Part shown: positions 54,541 to 63,232 of the stretch, in pieces
Position numbering within the stretch: position 1 is the stretch's first letter
Layout: each line of letters begins with the position of its first letter
NCBI RefSeq assembly: GCF_000526215.1
Contig: NZ_JAFQ01000004.1
Coordinates: 1,674,001-1,738,000, forward strand
Direction: 5' to 3'
From: Nocardia sp. BMG51109
GTDB lineage: Bacteria; Actinomycetota; Actinomycetes; Mycobacteriales; Mycobacteriaceae
DNA: 64,000 nucleotides
The notes under the pieces: generated by a model
Told to the model about the DNA's origin: nothing
Databases searched by the model: none
Seen by the model: the letters and a program-made list of their open reading frames with translations, nothing else
Position numbers and translations under genes: made by a program

Positions 54541-55077
54541 ATGAGCAGTTCCTCCGACGTCGAGCCGGAGTCGCCCGACGACCCCAGCGGGATCACCGCG
54601 TCGCGGTATCGCGCCGCGATGCGCCGGTATCCGGCCGGTGTCACCATCGTCACGCTGGGCTCCGAAACCGGCCCGATCGGCTTCACCGCCACGTCGTTCG
54701 CGTCGCTGTCGCTGGATCCGCCGCTCATCTCGTTCAATATCGCGCACACCTCGTCGAGCATCGAGGCGATGCTGGCCGCCGAATCCCTGGTGGTGCACTT
54801 TCTGGGCGACCATCAGCGGCATCTGGCGCAGCGGTTCTCCCGCACGGCGGACGAGCGTTTCGCCGATCCCCAGCTGTGGACCCGGCTGGATACCGGCGAG
54901 CCGGTGCTGCACGACACCCCGATCTGGGTGCGCGCCACCGTGTACCGGCTCATCCCGGTCGGGGACCACACCGTGGTCGTCGGGCTGGTCACCCGGGTTC
55001 ACGACGACACCGACGCCGACCCCGCACCACTGCTGTACTACAACGGCGGTTACCACCGTCCGCACGACCTGGACTAG
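54541..55077 (+). CDS. flavin reductase-like domain protein
   Basis: A 178-residue FMN-binding split-barrel protein: [37 protein letters not shown] and a C-terminal [10 protein letters not shown]. It matches flavin reductases that supply reduced flavin to two-component monooxygenases, but no monooxygenase partner is adjacent. ATG 54541; convergent with the LysE gene. Confidence 0.9.
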   Translation: MSSSSDVEPESPDDPSGITASRYRAAMRRYPAGVTIVTLGSETGPIGFTATSFASLSLDPPLISFNIAHTSSSIEAMLAAESLVVHFLGDHQRHLAQRFSRTADERFADPQLWTRLDTGEPVLHDTPIWVRATVYRLIPVGDHTVVVGLVTRVHDDTDADPAPLLYYNGGYHRPHDLD

Positions 55078-55167
55078 CACCGAATCGCCCATTGCCCCAG
55101 CGTGTTCAGAGTCGGTACCGGAGCATGCCGGGTGGTCACCGATCAGGCCCGGTGCGCGGGGCGCCGA

Positions 55168-55809
55168 TCAGGCCGCGGACGTGGCCGTGCCGATCCCGAG
55201 CGCCGCGAGCACACCGGCGCTGATCTGCTCCAGCCGATCCCGGACGCGCGGCCGCCGCAACAGCGCGACGGCACGCGCCGCCGCGATCGCCAGCAGCACC
55301 ATTTCCGCTGCGGCGACGGTGGATTCGATCGCGCCGAGGACCAGCACGTTGCCGAAGGTCACCTCGGTCAGGAACTGCGGCAGCACGGCCAGATAGAACA
55401 ACCCGACCTTGGGGTTGAACAGGCACGACACCAAACCCGCGGTGAACGCCGCACGCACCGTGGCCACGTCGGCCGACGGCGCCTCCGCCGATTCCCGCAC
55501 CTGCGCCGTTCGCGCCCGACGATGTTCGACCAGCGTCCGAATACCCAAGTACACCAGGTAGATTCCGCCGACCACCTTCATCGCCCGGTAGGCCGTCGCG
55601 GATTGTTCCAGCAGCGCGGCCACCCCGGCCGCGACCACGACGGCCCAGACGATGCCGCCGAGCGCCGACCCGATGGCGGCGGCGATCCCCGGACGCCGCC
55701 CCGCGATCGAGAACCGCAGCACCAGGAACGAGTCCGGCCCGGGCGTGATCGCGAGCAGCACGCACAGGCCGACGAAGCCCAACAGCAGAGAGATGCTCAC
55801 CCACACCAT
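55168..55809 (-). CDS. LysE/RhtB-family amino-acid exporter
   Basis: A 213-residue membrane protein with six predicted helices. The LysE signature LLAITPGPDSFLVLRFSIAG and the second motif GLVSCLFNPKVGLFYLAVLP are present. It exports amino acids or related metabolites. ATG 55809 is chosen. It is divergent from the SAM-IV riboswitch and its gene. Confidence 0.92.
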   Translation of the reverse strand: MVWVSISLLLGFVGLCVLLAITPGPDSFLVLRFSIAGRRPGIAAAIGSALGGIVWAVVVAAGVAALLEQSATAYRAMKVVGGIYLVYLGIRTLVEHRRARTAQVRESAEAPSADVATVRAAFTAGLVSCLFNPKVGLFYLAVLPQFLTEVTFGNVLVLGAIESTVAAAEMVLLAIAAARAVALLRRPRVRDRLEQISAGVLAALGIGTATSAA

Positions 55810-55895
55810 GACAGCGCGGCCCGGGCCCGGAGGCAATCGGTTTTACCGGTCCGCGAGTTGACAAGATCTGCTCGAATCTGCCACGCTCGGTAACA

Positions 55896-56010
55896 GGTCA
55901 TGAGTGCCAGCGTGAAGCCCCGGCTTGCTGGCCGGCAACCCTCCTCCGCGGTGGGGTGCTCCGGGTGACGACCGGGCCGCTGCCCGACCGGGCACGGCAA
56001 GCGCGGACTC
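55896..56010 (+). ncRNA. SAM-IV riboswitch
   Basis: The sequence GGTCATGAGTGCCAGCG, GCCCCGGCTTGCTGGCCGGC, AACCCTCC, CGCGGTGGGGTGCTCCGGG, TGACGACC and finally GGCAAGCGCGG reproduces the conserved core of actinobacterial SAM-IV riboswitches in order. Immediately downstream GGACTCC (56005-56011) pairs with GGAGTCC (56028-56034), which overlaps the aptamer end and can act as the expression switch before the start codon at 56054. It implies repression at high S-adenosylmethionine. Confidence 0.93.
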
Positions 56011-56053
56011 CGATCACCTTTCCCTGCGGAGTCCCCGGACCCGAAGGGATTGC

Positions 56054-57376
56054 ATGATGACCCCCGTTCTCGACCAGACCCGCGCCGCTCCCGCCCGTGT
56101 CTCCGGATGCGATCTGCGAGTTCCGTTGGTGCAGGGCGGAACTCGCACGTATGCCAACTTCGACTGCGCCGCGAGTGCGCCGGCCCTGGCACAGGTCACC
56201 GACCGGGTCGCCGAGCTGCTGCCCTACTACGCCAGCGTTCATCGCGGCGCGGGCTATCCGTCCCGGATCTCCACCGACTGCTACGAATCCGCCCGCGGCT
56301 CGGTGGCACGCCTGCTGCACTGCGCCGACGACCAGGTGGTCGTGTTCACCCGCAACACGACCGACGCACTGAACCTGCTGGCCTCCTGCGTGCCCGGCGA
56401 CACCGTCGTGCTCGATATCGAACACCACGCCAACTTCCTGCCCTGGACGCGGCACGGCCGCCGGGTGGTGCCGGCGGCGGACACGATCGAGGAGACGATC
56501 CGCCGCCTGGTCGCCGAGCTGTGCACCAAACCCGCTGCGCTGCTTGCTGTTACCGGTGCATCGAATGTCACCGGCGAGGTCCTGCCGCTGCGCCGCCTGG
56601 CCACGATCGCGCACCAGTGCGGCGCCCGGATCCTGGTGGACGCGGCGCAACTGGCACCGCACCGGCGAATCGACCTGCGCGACACCGGGATCGACTACCT
56701 GGCCTGCTCCGGGCACAAGCTGTACGCGCCGTTCGGCGCCGGCGTGCTGGTGGGCCGCCGGGACTGGCTCGATGCCGCGGCCCCCTATCTCGCCGGTGGC
56801 GGCGCGGTCCGGGAGGTCACCACCACCGGCGCCGAATGGGCCGCGGCCCCGCAGCGGCACGAGGCCGGCTCCCCGAACGTGCTGGGCGTGGCCGCCCTGG
56901 CCGCCGCCTGCGACACCCTGGCGGAGCTGGACGAACCGACCGTCACCGAACACGAGCACCGCTTGACCGAACGCCTGCGAGACGGGTTGAAAACCATTGC
57001 GGGAGTTCGATTTCTGCGCATCTGGCCGGACAGCACCGACAGCGTCGGCATCGTGACACTTACCGTCGACGGTTTCGAACCGGGCCACATCGCCGCCTAC
57101 CTGTCGGCCGAACACGGCATCGGCGTGCGCGACGGCCGATTCTGCGCCCACCCCCTGCTGGCCCGCCTCGGCGTCGACACCGCCGTCCGCGCCAGCATCG
57201 GACTGGGGACCTCCGCCGACGACGTCGACCGGCTGATCGAGGCCATCGGCACCATGGTCGAGCGGGGTCCGGACTGGGACTACTCCTGCCGCGACGGCCG
57301 CTGGGATCCGACCCCCGAGACTCGTCCTCGGCTGGCTCCCGACACCCCTGCCGGCTCGGCACCCTGCACGTTCTGA
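56054..57376 (+). CDS. class V aminotransferase / cysteine desulfurase-like enzyme
   Basis: A 440-residue PLP enzyme of the SufS-like branch. The PLP lysine is Lys222 in CSGHKLYAPFGAGVLVG, DIEHHANFLPW binds the cofactor ring, and Cys364 in VRDGRFCAHPLL matches the desulfurase active-site Cys. It begins YANFDCAASAPAL, typical of SufS-like proteins. It is not in a suf operon but behind a SAM-IV riboswitch, so a role in sulfur amino-acid (methionine/cysteine) metabolism is likely. GAAGGGA precedes ATG 56054 and ATG 56057. Confidence 0.88.
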   Translation: MMTPVLDQTRAAPARVSGCDLRVPLVQGGTRTYANFDCAASAPALAQVTDRVAELLPYYASVHRGAGYPSRISTDCYESARGSVARLLHCADDQVVVFTRNTTDALNLLASCVPGDTVVLDIEHHANFLPWTRHGRRVVPAADTIEETIRRLVAELCTKPAALLAVTGASNVTGEVLPLRRLATIAHQCGARILVDAAQLAPHRRIDLRDTGIDYLACSGHKLYAPFGAGVLVGRRDWLDAAAPYLAGGGAVREVTTTGAEWAAAPQRHEAGSPNVLGVAALAAACDTLAELDEPTVTEHEHRLTERLRDGLKTIAGVRFLRIWPDSTDSVGIVTLTVDGFEPGHIAAYLSAEHGIGVRDGRFCAHPLLARLGVDTAVRASIGLGTSADDVDRLIEAIGTMVERGPDWDYSCRDGRWDPTPETRPRLAPDTPAGSAPCTF

Positions 57377-57868
57377 TCAAGATCGGGTGCCCTGGGCACG
57401 GTTCGAACCCGTTGCACGCCAACCTGATTGCCCCGGGACGGCGGCACCGAGCACCGTTCCGCGCCGCGTTCGGGGGATCCCTGCCGACCGGTCCGCCCAC
57501 CGCACACGGCCGGGAAGCGGCCGGACTTCGGGTACGGGCGTGCGGGCGGCAGTGGCGGCTCCTCCTGAGCTTCCCCAGCTCACAGCGAGTGCCGTGGCGG
57601 TAGCTCGCTCCGGTCGCCCGTGCACCCGGCGAGCGCGGAGGACGCGTTCCGCAGTCACATCACCCGGCCGAGCCCCGCAGCCCAATGCGGCGCGGAACCA
57701 TGGGCGCGGCGGTGCGGCTCCCTCTGAGCTTCCCCATCCCACGGCGAGTGCCGTGGCGGTAGCTCGCTCCGGACGCCCGTGCAGCCCGGCGAGCGCGGAG
57801 GACGCGTTCCGCAGTCACATCACCCGGCCGAGCCGCGCGACCCAATGCGGCGCGGAACACGTGCCGTG
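57377..57868. other. non-coding region with long direct repeats
   Basis: A 492-bp gap containing two 145-bp near-identical direct copies and no convincing gene. Open frames across it are Arg/Ala-rich and frame-inconsistent. Confidence 0.6.
57555..57859. repeat. two direct repeats of about 145 bp, 159-bp period
   Basis: Copy A spans about 57555-57699 and copy B about 57714-57859. Shared blocks are GTGCCGTGGCGGTAGCTCGC, CCGGCGAGCGCGGAGGACGC and CAGTCACATCACCCGGCCGA, ending CAATGCGGCGCGGAAC. The copies differ by a few substitutions and single-base indels. Each contains GCGGA...TCCGC, able to form a small hairpin. Confidence 0.9.
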
Positions 57869-58057
57869 TCAGGGCACGAGATAGCGCGCCGCGAGTTCCT
57901 CGAGCAGCGGATCGTCGTCGGCGACCGCGTCCAGTGCCTCCAGATCGTTCTCGATCGAGATCTGGCGCGGGTCGTCCTGCTCCGAGTCCGGCGAGCCGTC
58001 CTCGTTCAACTGCCGCAGCATCTTCTCGCGCAACCGTGCCTTCAGCGATTCAGCCAT
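57869..58057 (-). CDS. small hypothetical acidic protein
   Basis: A 62-residue protein starting MAESLKARLREKMLRQLNED, with an acidic middle (DGSPDSEQDD) and a helical C-terminus (PLLEELAARYLVP). The composition is that of a real, helical, charged protein rather than a random high-GC frame. No family is recognised. ATG 58057 is 55 bp from the DUF2752 stop. Confidence 0.6.
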   Translation of the reverse strand: MAESLKARLREKMLRQLNEDGSPDSEQDDPRQISIENDLEALDAVADDDPLLEELAARYLVP

Positions 58058-58112
58058 ACCGTCAGCATGCCCAGTCTGCGGCGACTGCCCCAACGGCCAC
58101 GCCGCGCGCCCC

Positions 58113-58553
58113 TCAGACCGGCGCCAGCCACGTTCCCCACGGGGTGTTGCGAAACACCGTGAACACCGTCAATACCGCCACTATCACCAAGAGCTGGATG
58201 CGGCCGAGCGCGAACGGGAACGGCCGTTCCCCCTGCCCGCGCCAGCGCCGCAGCGCCCAGTTCCCCCACCACACCGCGAATCCCACCAGCAACGGCAGCA
58301 GCAGCACATTGCTGTGCACCGCGTCGAGCAACCGCCCATCGGTGAGGTTGTGCATCGCCCGCAGACCACCACAGCCCGGACACCACCAGCCGGTCACCGC
58401 GTAGAACGGGCAGATGCTGTAGGACCCCGGCACATGCGGATCCCGGAAGTGCAGCACCGCGACCGCCGCCGCGGCGGCGCCCGCCATGACGAGCGGCTGC
58501 CCGAGAGCCCGCCGGCCCCGACGGGTTTCGGCCTGTGCAGGTGCGATATCCAC
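58113..58553 (-). CDS. DUF2752 membrane protein
   Basis: A 146-residue protein with three helices (about 21-37, 78-97, 120-137). The hallmark CPFYAVTGWWCPGCGGLRA (around residue 48) between the first two helices defines DUF2752; its cysteines may form disulfides or bind metal. Function is unknown. Confidence 0.88.
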   Translation of the reverse strand: MDIAPAQAETRRGRRALGQPLVMAGAAAAAVAVLHFRDPHVPGSYSICPFYAVTGWWCPGCGGLRAMHNLTDGRLLDAVHSNVLLLPLLVGFAVWWGNWALRRWRGQGERPFPFALGRIQLLVIVAVLTVFTVFRNTPWGTWLAPV

Positions 58554-58593
58554 AGTCGTCCACGGTAGCCGCCACGGACGACGATGCGCCAGG

Positions 58594-58965
58594 TCAGTCC
58601 GGCTGCGCGAACCGCAGCTCGTTGCCGAACGGGTCGGTCACGGAGAATCCCGGACCGCCGGGACCGTCCTCGGGCGCGCCGGGCCGCGCGTAGGCATAGC
58701 TCTTACCGGCGACCTCGGCATACAGGCCGTGGATATCGCTCACGGCGATCCACACCACCGTCCCCGGCGTGCCGTCACCGTGATGCTCGCTGAGATGCAC
58801 CTTCGCCGACGACCGGGAGACCTGCGCGTACAGCGGCAGTCCGGGCTCGAACCGGTGCTCCCAGTCGACAGCGAAACCCAAGTAGTCGCAATAGAACTCG
58901 TATGCCTTCGCCACGTCGAAGATGCGCAGCACGGGAATCGGAGCGGCGAGCCGGATGTCTGCCAT
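58594..58965 (-). CDS. glyoxalase/bleomycin-resistance (VOC) superfamily protein
   Basis: A 123-residue VOC-fold protein: PVLRIFDVAKAYEFYCDYLG, WEHRFEPGLPLYAQVSRS, VHLSEHHGDG and a final TDPFGNELRF. It resembles bleomycin-resistance-like binding proteins (one domain, dimer). ATG 58965. Confidence 0.9.
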   Translation of the reverse strand: MADIRLAAPIPVLRIFDVAKAYEFYCDYLGFAVDWEHRFEPGLPLYAQVSRSSAKVHLSEHHGDGTPGTVVWIAVSDIHGLYAEVAGKSYAYARPGAPEDGPGGPGFSVTDPFGNELRFAQPD

Positions 58966-59016
58966 CGTCCGATAATGGCAGAGGGGAAGCGCCCGGAACA
59001 GTCCCCTGCGCACCGA

Positions 59017-59676
59017 TTACCGGGCCGGCGCGCGTTCGGTGACCGGAGCGGTCAGGGTGCCCGCGAGGATATCGATGATCTCGGTCCGGGCCGCCGGATC
59101 GTCGGCCGCCGCCCGGCCGGACTCGATCGCCCGCTCATGGTCGGCGAGCAGGGCGAACAACACCGTCGGCAGCATGCGCAGCCGGCGATGCCGCAACCGT
59201 GCCGGCAGCATCGGCAGGCCGCGCTCGAGCCCCTGCATGATGAGCCGCACCGAAGTGCGCCGCTCGCTGTCCAGATTCGCCGCATCGGTCACCGCGGGAT
59301 GGGTGCGAATCTGCTCCAGGAACCGGGCGTAGTGGCCGATCCCGTGCCGCGCACCCAGTTCGAACATCGGCAGCACGAGCGCCTCCAGCAGCGCGTGCAC
59401 CGAGCCGGCGGCGGCCGAACCCGCCTGTTCGGCAAGCAGTTCCAGCCGGCGCACCTCGAGCATCGCCAGCCGGTTCTCCACCACCGCCGCGACGAGTTCG
59501 TCCCGGGAGCCGAAGTGGTACTGGATCGCGGAATTGTTGCGCTGCCCGGCCGCGGCCGCGATGTCGCGCAGCGGGACCGTCGGGCCACGCTCGGCGATCA
59601 ATCGCTCCGCCGCTCGGATCAGCCGCTCCCGCGCCGTCGTCGTCTGCACAGCTGAACGATAGCGCCCCACCAGCAT
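59017..59676 (-). CDS. TetR-family transcriptional regulator
   Basis: A 219-residue TetR protein: N-terminal helix-turn-helix (RERLIRAAERLIAERGPTVP, then AAGQRNNSAIQYHFGSRDEL) and a helical ligand domain. GTG 59685 (AAGGAG only 2 nt away), ATG 59676 and GTG 59649 are possible starts. It is divergent from the SDR gene over a perfect 20-bp palindrome, so it probably represses both itself and the SDR-reductase operon. Confidence 0.92.
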   Translation of the reverse strand: MLVGRYRSAVQTTTARERLIRAAERLIAERGPTVPLRDIAAAAGQRNNSAIQYHFGSRDELVAAVVENRLAMLEVRRLELLAEQAGSAAAGSVHALLEALVLPMFELGARHGIGHYARFLEQIRTHPAVTDAANLDSERRTSVRLIMQGLERGLPMLPARLRHRRLRMLPTVLFALLADHERAIESGRAAADDPAARTEIIDILAGTLTAPVTERAPAR

Positions 59677-59691
59677 GTTGAGCACTACTCC

Positions 59692-59719
59692 TTGACAGTT
59701 AAGAAATAGTTCTTAACAC
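59692..59719. promoter_or_regulatory. TetR-type operator and overlapping promoter
   Basis: GTTAAGAA-ATAG-TTCTTAAC (59698-59717) is a perfect 8+4+8 palindrome. TTGACA at 59692-59697 lies 16 bp before TAACAC (59714-59719), giving a near-consensus promoter towards the SDR gene that the palindrome covers. A bound TetR dimer would block it. Confidence 0.75.
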
Positions 59720-59799
59720 TGCCGTGTGACCGCCCTCACGGTCGCGCAGACCGTACAGCAGGACCCGTCCGCCGGGTCCGGACAAGGAGCCTCGCCGCG

Positions 59800-60588
59800 A
59801 TGATTCTGGACAATTTCCGCCTGGACGGCCGCGTCGCGGTCGTGACCGGAGCCGGGCGCGGCATCGGGGCCGCGACCGCGCTGGCCCTCGCCGAGGCGGG
59901 CGCCGACGTCGCCATCGCCGCCCGCACCGCCACCCAGCTGGACGAGGTGGCCGACAAGATCCGCGCCCTGGGACGCCGGGTGGTCACCGTCCCCTGCGAC
60001 CTGTCGGAACTGTCCGCCGTCACCGCCTTCGCCGATACCGCGGCCGCCGAACTGGGCCGCCTCGACATCGTCGTCAACAACGTGGGCGGCACCATGCCGA
60101 ACACGTTCCTCACCACCGGCACCGAATTCCTGGAGGAGGCATTCCGTTTCAATGTCTCCACCGCGCACGCGCTGACCCGGGCGGCCGTGCCGCACATGCT
60201 GAACGGTGACGGCGGATCCGTGGTCGGCATCTCGTCGATGATGGGCCGCACCGCCGGCCGGGGTTTCCTCGCCTACGGCACCGCGAAGGCCGCGCTGGCG
60301 CACTGGACCCGTTTGGCGGCAACCGATCTGGCGCCCCGCATCCGGGTCAATGCCGTCGCCGTGGGTTCGGTGCTCACCTCCGCCCTGGATGTCGTTGCGC
60401 AGCAACCGGAGATCAAGCAGCGCATGGAGGACGCCACACCGCTGCACCGGCTGGGTGAACCGTGGGAGATCGCCGCCGCCATCGTGTATCTCAGCTCGCG
60501 GGCGGGCGGCTATGTCACCGGCAAGGTGCTGGAGGTGGACGGCGGCATCGAAAGCCCGAATCTCGAACTGGGACTTCCCGATCTGTGA
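59800..60588 (+). CDS. short-chain dehydrogenase/reductase
   Basis: A 262-residue classical SDR with TGAGRGIG (16-23), NNVGG, and the active site Ser...YGTAK; the C-terminus ends [12 protein letters not shown]. FabG-like in architecture; substrate unknown. Eight bases after its stop comes the next gene's ATG region (10-bp gap), and both are probably controlled by the divergent TetR. Confidence 0.93.
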   Translation: MILDNFRLDGRVAVVTGAGRGIGAATALALAEAGADVAIAARTATQLDEVADKIRALGRRVVTVPCDLSELSAVTAFADTAAAELGRLDIVVNNVGGTMPNTFLTTGTEFLEEAFRFNVSTAHALTRAAVPHMLNGDGGSVVGISSMMGRTAGRGFLAYGTAKAALAHWTRLAATDLAPRIRVNAVAVGSVLTSALDVVAQQPEIKQRMEDATPLHRLGEPWEIAAAIVYLSSRAGGYVTGKVLEVDGGIESPNLELGLPDL

Positions 60589-60598
60589 GGAGACGACG

Positions 60599-61663
60599 AT
60601 GACCTATCGCGTAGTGCAGTGGAGCACAGGCAACGTCGGACGGTGGGCGCTACGGTCGATCATCGCCCGGCCGGAACTGGAGCTGGCGGGCGTGTGGGTG
60701 TCCAGCGACGCCAAGGCCGGCAAGGACGCCGCCGAGCTCGCCGGCCTGGACGAACCGACCGGCGTACTCGCCACCACCGATGCCGAGGCGCTGCTCGCGT
60801 TGCGGCCCGACTGCATCGTGCACACGGCCATGGCCGACGACCGGCTGGTGGAGGCCGTCGAGGATCTGAAGACCATCCTGCGGGCGGGCATCAACGTGGT
60901 GTCGAGCAGCCCGGTTTTTCTCCAGTTCCCTTACGGCACCGTGCCTTCGGAGATGATCGACCCGATCGTCGAGGCCGCCCGGGAGGGCGGTGCCTCGCTG
61001 TGGGTCAACGGCATCGACCCCGGCTGGGCCAACGACTGGCTACCGCTCCTGCTGAGCAGCGGCAGCGAGCGCATCGACAAGATCGTGTGCTCGGAGCTGA
61101 TGGACTACTCCACCTACGACAACCCGAAGGTGCTGTTCGAGATCATGGGCTTCGGCCGCGACCTCGACGACCTGCCGCTGCTGTTGCAGCCGGGCGTACT
61201 CACCCTGGCCTGGGGCAGCGTGGTGCGCCAGCTGGCGGCCGCCCTCGACGTCGAACTCGACGAGGTGACACAGCATTTCGAGCGCCTCGCGACACCGGAA
61301 CCGCTGCGGGTGGCCGGCCACACGATCGCGGCGGGCACCGCGGCCGCCCTCCGCTTCCAGGTGAACGGCGTCCGCGCCGGCCGCACGGTCATCGCCCTCG
61401 AACACATCACCCGCCTACACCCCGCCCTGGCCCCGGACTGGCCCCAGCCCACCGGAAAGGGTTGCTACCGCGTCGAGATCGAGGGCGAACCGGACTACCA
61501 ACTGGACCTACAGCTCTACAGCAACGGCGACCACGCCCGAGCCGGCCTGGTCGGCACAGCTGCCCGCCTGGTCAGCGCGGTCCCAGCAGTCATCCAGGCC
61601 GAGCCGGGCCTCCTGACCGCCACCGACCTCCCCCTGACCACAGGCCGCGGCCTGATCCGCTGA
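60599..61663 (+). CDS. NAD(P)H-dependent amine/dihydrodipicolinate reductase-like protein
   Basis: A 354-residue protein with an N-terminal Rossmann motif (WSTGNVGRWALRSI, residues 8-21). The overall fold resembles dihydrodipicolinate reductase and 2,4-diaminopentanoate dehydrogenase, the family common in mycobacteria and Nocardia. GAGGAGA precedes ATG 60599. Co-transcribed with the SDR; the pair may degrade or reduce the TetR ligand, which is inference. Confidence 0.85.
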   Translation: MTYRVVQWSTGNVGRWALRSIIARPELELAGVWVSSDAKAGKDAAELAGLDEPTGVLATTDAEALLALRPDCIVHTAMADDRLVEAVEDLKTILRAGINVVSSSPVFLQFPYGTVPSEMIDPIVEAAREGGASLWVNGIDPGWANDWLPLLLSSGSERIDKIVCSELMDYSTYDNPKVLFEIMGFGRDLDDLPLLLQPGVLTLAWGSVVRQLAAALDVELDEVTQHFERLATPEPLRVAGHTIAAGTAAALRFQVNGVRAGRTVIALEHITRLHPALAPDWPQPTGKGCYRVEIEGEPDYQLDLQLYSNGDHARAGLVGTAARLVSAVPAVIQAEPGLLTATDLPLTTGRGLIR

Positions 61664-61797
61664 CCGGCCGATGCCACCCTGCCGACGCCGGCAGCACACG
61701 CAGGCAGGGCCGGGCTACCGCCTGACGGACAGTCCGGCCCTCGGCGAGCCCGAACATCTTGCCGCCGCAGCGAAATGACGCACTCACCGGTGCCGTA

Positions 61798-62040
61798 TCA
61801 GTCGCGGGGTTTCCCACCGGGAGGCAAGTTCGGCGTGGATCGCGTGATGCCCCGGCGCCGCGATCCCCTGCCCGCCAGGCTTTCGTCGCCGTCCTCATCT
61901 TCCGGTTCGTCGTCCGCGTCGGCATCGGGCCTGTCGTCCGGGCTCGCCCCGCCGATTCCGATAAGCCAGATCAACGGTGTGTCCGACGGCATCGGGCGGA
62001 AGCCCCGCAGGGACTCGGGGAGCGCTGTCGGCTCTGGCAC
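61798..62040 (-). CDS. possible small acidic protein
   Basis: An 80-codon frame beginning MPEPTALPESLRGFRPMPSD, with a short hydrophobic segment (LIWLIGIGGA) and a very acidic middle (DADADDEPEDEDGDE). The composition is unlike a random antisense frame, but no family is recognised and no ribosome-binding site is evident. It may be a fragment within the degenerate region next to tRNA-Thr. Confidence 0.35.
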   Translation of the reverse strand: MPEPTALPESLRGFRPMPSDTPLIWLIGIGGASPDDRPDADADDEPEDEDGDESLAGRGSRRRGITRSTPNLPPGGKPRD

Positions 62041-62115
62041 AGTGCTGTCGGTTGATGCGCAGGCGACCCGCCGCCGTAATGACGGCTCGTGCGCAGCGCC
62101 TCACGAAGAACCTCA

Positions 62116-62580
62116 TCAAAGGTCCGCTTGTCTGGGCAGGAAAGTTTGGTATGCGAGCCAGATGATGAACGCCTGGTGGTCGAGCGGGACGGCCGATGGC
62201 AGGGAAAGCCACTGGCGGTGGATGAAGGTGGCGGTGAACCAACCGTTGCCCAGTGGGTCGCCGTGTTCGGTGACGGTATAGCGGTCACGTTTGCCCTGGA
62301 CCATCTGGTAGCGGCGGTCTGCCGCCTGAATTTTCCAGGAGTACTGCACGGGGCGAGTGGTGGTGGCTGTCATCGTCGCCGGGGCCGAGGGTGGCGCCGG
62401 CGGATCGGTGTCGGCGGGGATGGGATAGGCGCGGATGTCGATGTTGGAGTGGTTGCGGAAGGTCAGTGTCGCCGTGGGCAGTTCAGCGATGGCGCCATGC
62501 CATCGCTGCCGCAGAACACCGACACGCTGGTTGTCACGGGTCAGTTCCAGACGGCGCCACTTGGCCCGCGCTACCAGCAT
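62116..62580 (-). CDS. hypothetical protein in the tRNA-adjacent region
   Basis: A 154-residue frame starting MLVARAKWRRLELTRDN at 62580 (the frame stays open to 62865). Composition (Trp, Tyr, Phe, Gln, Asn spread evenly: YSWKIQAADRRYQMVQGKRD, GNGWFTATFIHRQWLSLPSA) indicates real coding sequence, probably beta-rich. No family is recognised. Lower GC than the core genes suggests acquired DNA. Confidence 0.5.
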   Translation of the reverse strand: MLVARAKWRRLELTRDNQRVGVLRQRWHGAIAELPTATLTFRNHSNIDIRAYPIPADTDPPAPPSAPATMTATTTRPVQYSWKIQAADRRYQMVQGKRDRYTVTEHGDPLGNGWFTATFIHRQWLSLPSAVPLDHQAFIIWLAYQTFLPRQADL

Positions 62581-63076
62581 GCGCCGACGATAACGCGGCG
62601 GCGCTTCTACGGCACGCCGGTATTCACGTGCCGCCGCGGAGCGGGTAACGCTCGCCGGAGGCGACTGTGCCAGGTCGGCGGTGAGACCACCCACGTCGAG
62701 ACGTTCACCGGCCAAGAAATGCCGACCCGCTGCCACCAGCGCTCCGCGGACATGACGACGTCCGGCGACATACAGAACAACCACACACCGCACCCCGACA
62801 GGCGCCCCACGCGCCTCCCAGAAACCCGAAATCAGCTGAAGGACAACGACAATGACAATGACCACTCATGACATCGACGCCGACCTCTACGCTGCTAGGG
62901 CATCCACCAGCGAAGCGCATGCGCCGTGCAATCAGCGCAACAGGATGGTGCCGCTCGCTGAGAGGAAACCTGCAAAGCTCTCGAACGACTGCTCGGTGAC
63001 ACCGACACGCACACCGAATCCTTGTTCGACCAGCAAAAAGACCCCGACACACGCTCGGCATGTCAGAGACCTTTTG
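62581..63076. other. low-GC, probably degenerate region next to tRNA-Thr
   Basis: About 500 bp with GC well below the flanks. A plus-strand frame (ETCKALERLLGDTDTHTESL, then FDQQKDPDTRSACQ, around 62968-63070) looks like the broken C-terminus of a gene and runs into the tRNA. Another plus frame starts at 62852 (MTMTTHDIDADLYAARA). Neither is complete. This is consistent with remnants of an element integrated at the tRNA 3' end. Confidence 0.45.
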
Positions 63077-63152
63077 TGGAGCCGCCTGGGGGAATCGAAC
63101 CCCCGACCTTTTCATTACGAGTGAAGCGCTCTACCGACTGAGCTAAGGCGGC
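63077..63152 (-). tRNA. tRNA-Thr (anticodon CGU)
   Basis: The minus strand reads GCCGCCT acceptor (63152-63146), D-arm GCTC...GAGC, anticodon loop CTCGTAA with anticodon CGT, T-arm GGGGG-TTCGATT-CCCCC, acceptor AGGCGGC, T and an encoded CCA (63079-63077). All stems pair except C27-A43 at the base of the anticodon stem. It decodes ACG threonine codons. The 3' side abuts degenerate DNA, making it a likely integration site. Confidence 0.96.
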
Positions 63153-63232
63153 GTGCCTTGCGGCGGTGCGAGTCTATCGTCTCGCGGGCGGATCGCGAAA
63201 ACGGGTGGTCTGGGACACTCGGTATGGGCCGG

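Noticed and set aside
55898..57151. 417-codon minus-strand ORF across the SAM-IV riboswitch and desulfurase-like gene
   Set aside because: Shadow of the plus-strand PLP enzyme; the plus-strand riboswitch and catalytic motifs are clear.
57385..57425. GGTTCGAACCCGT resembling a tRNA T-arm
   Set aside because: The T-loop sequence is present but no acceptor, D-arm or anticodon arm can be built around it on either strand.
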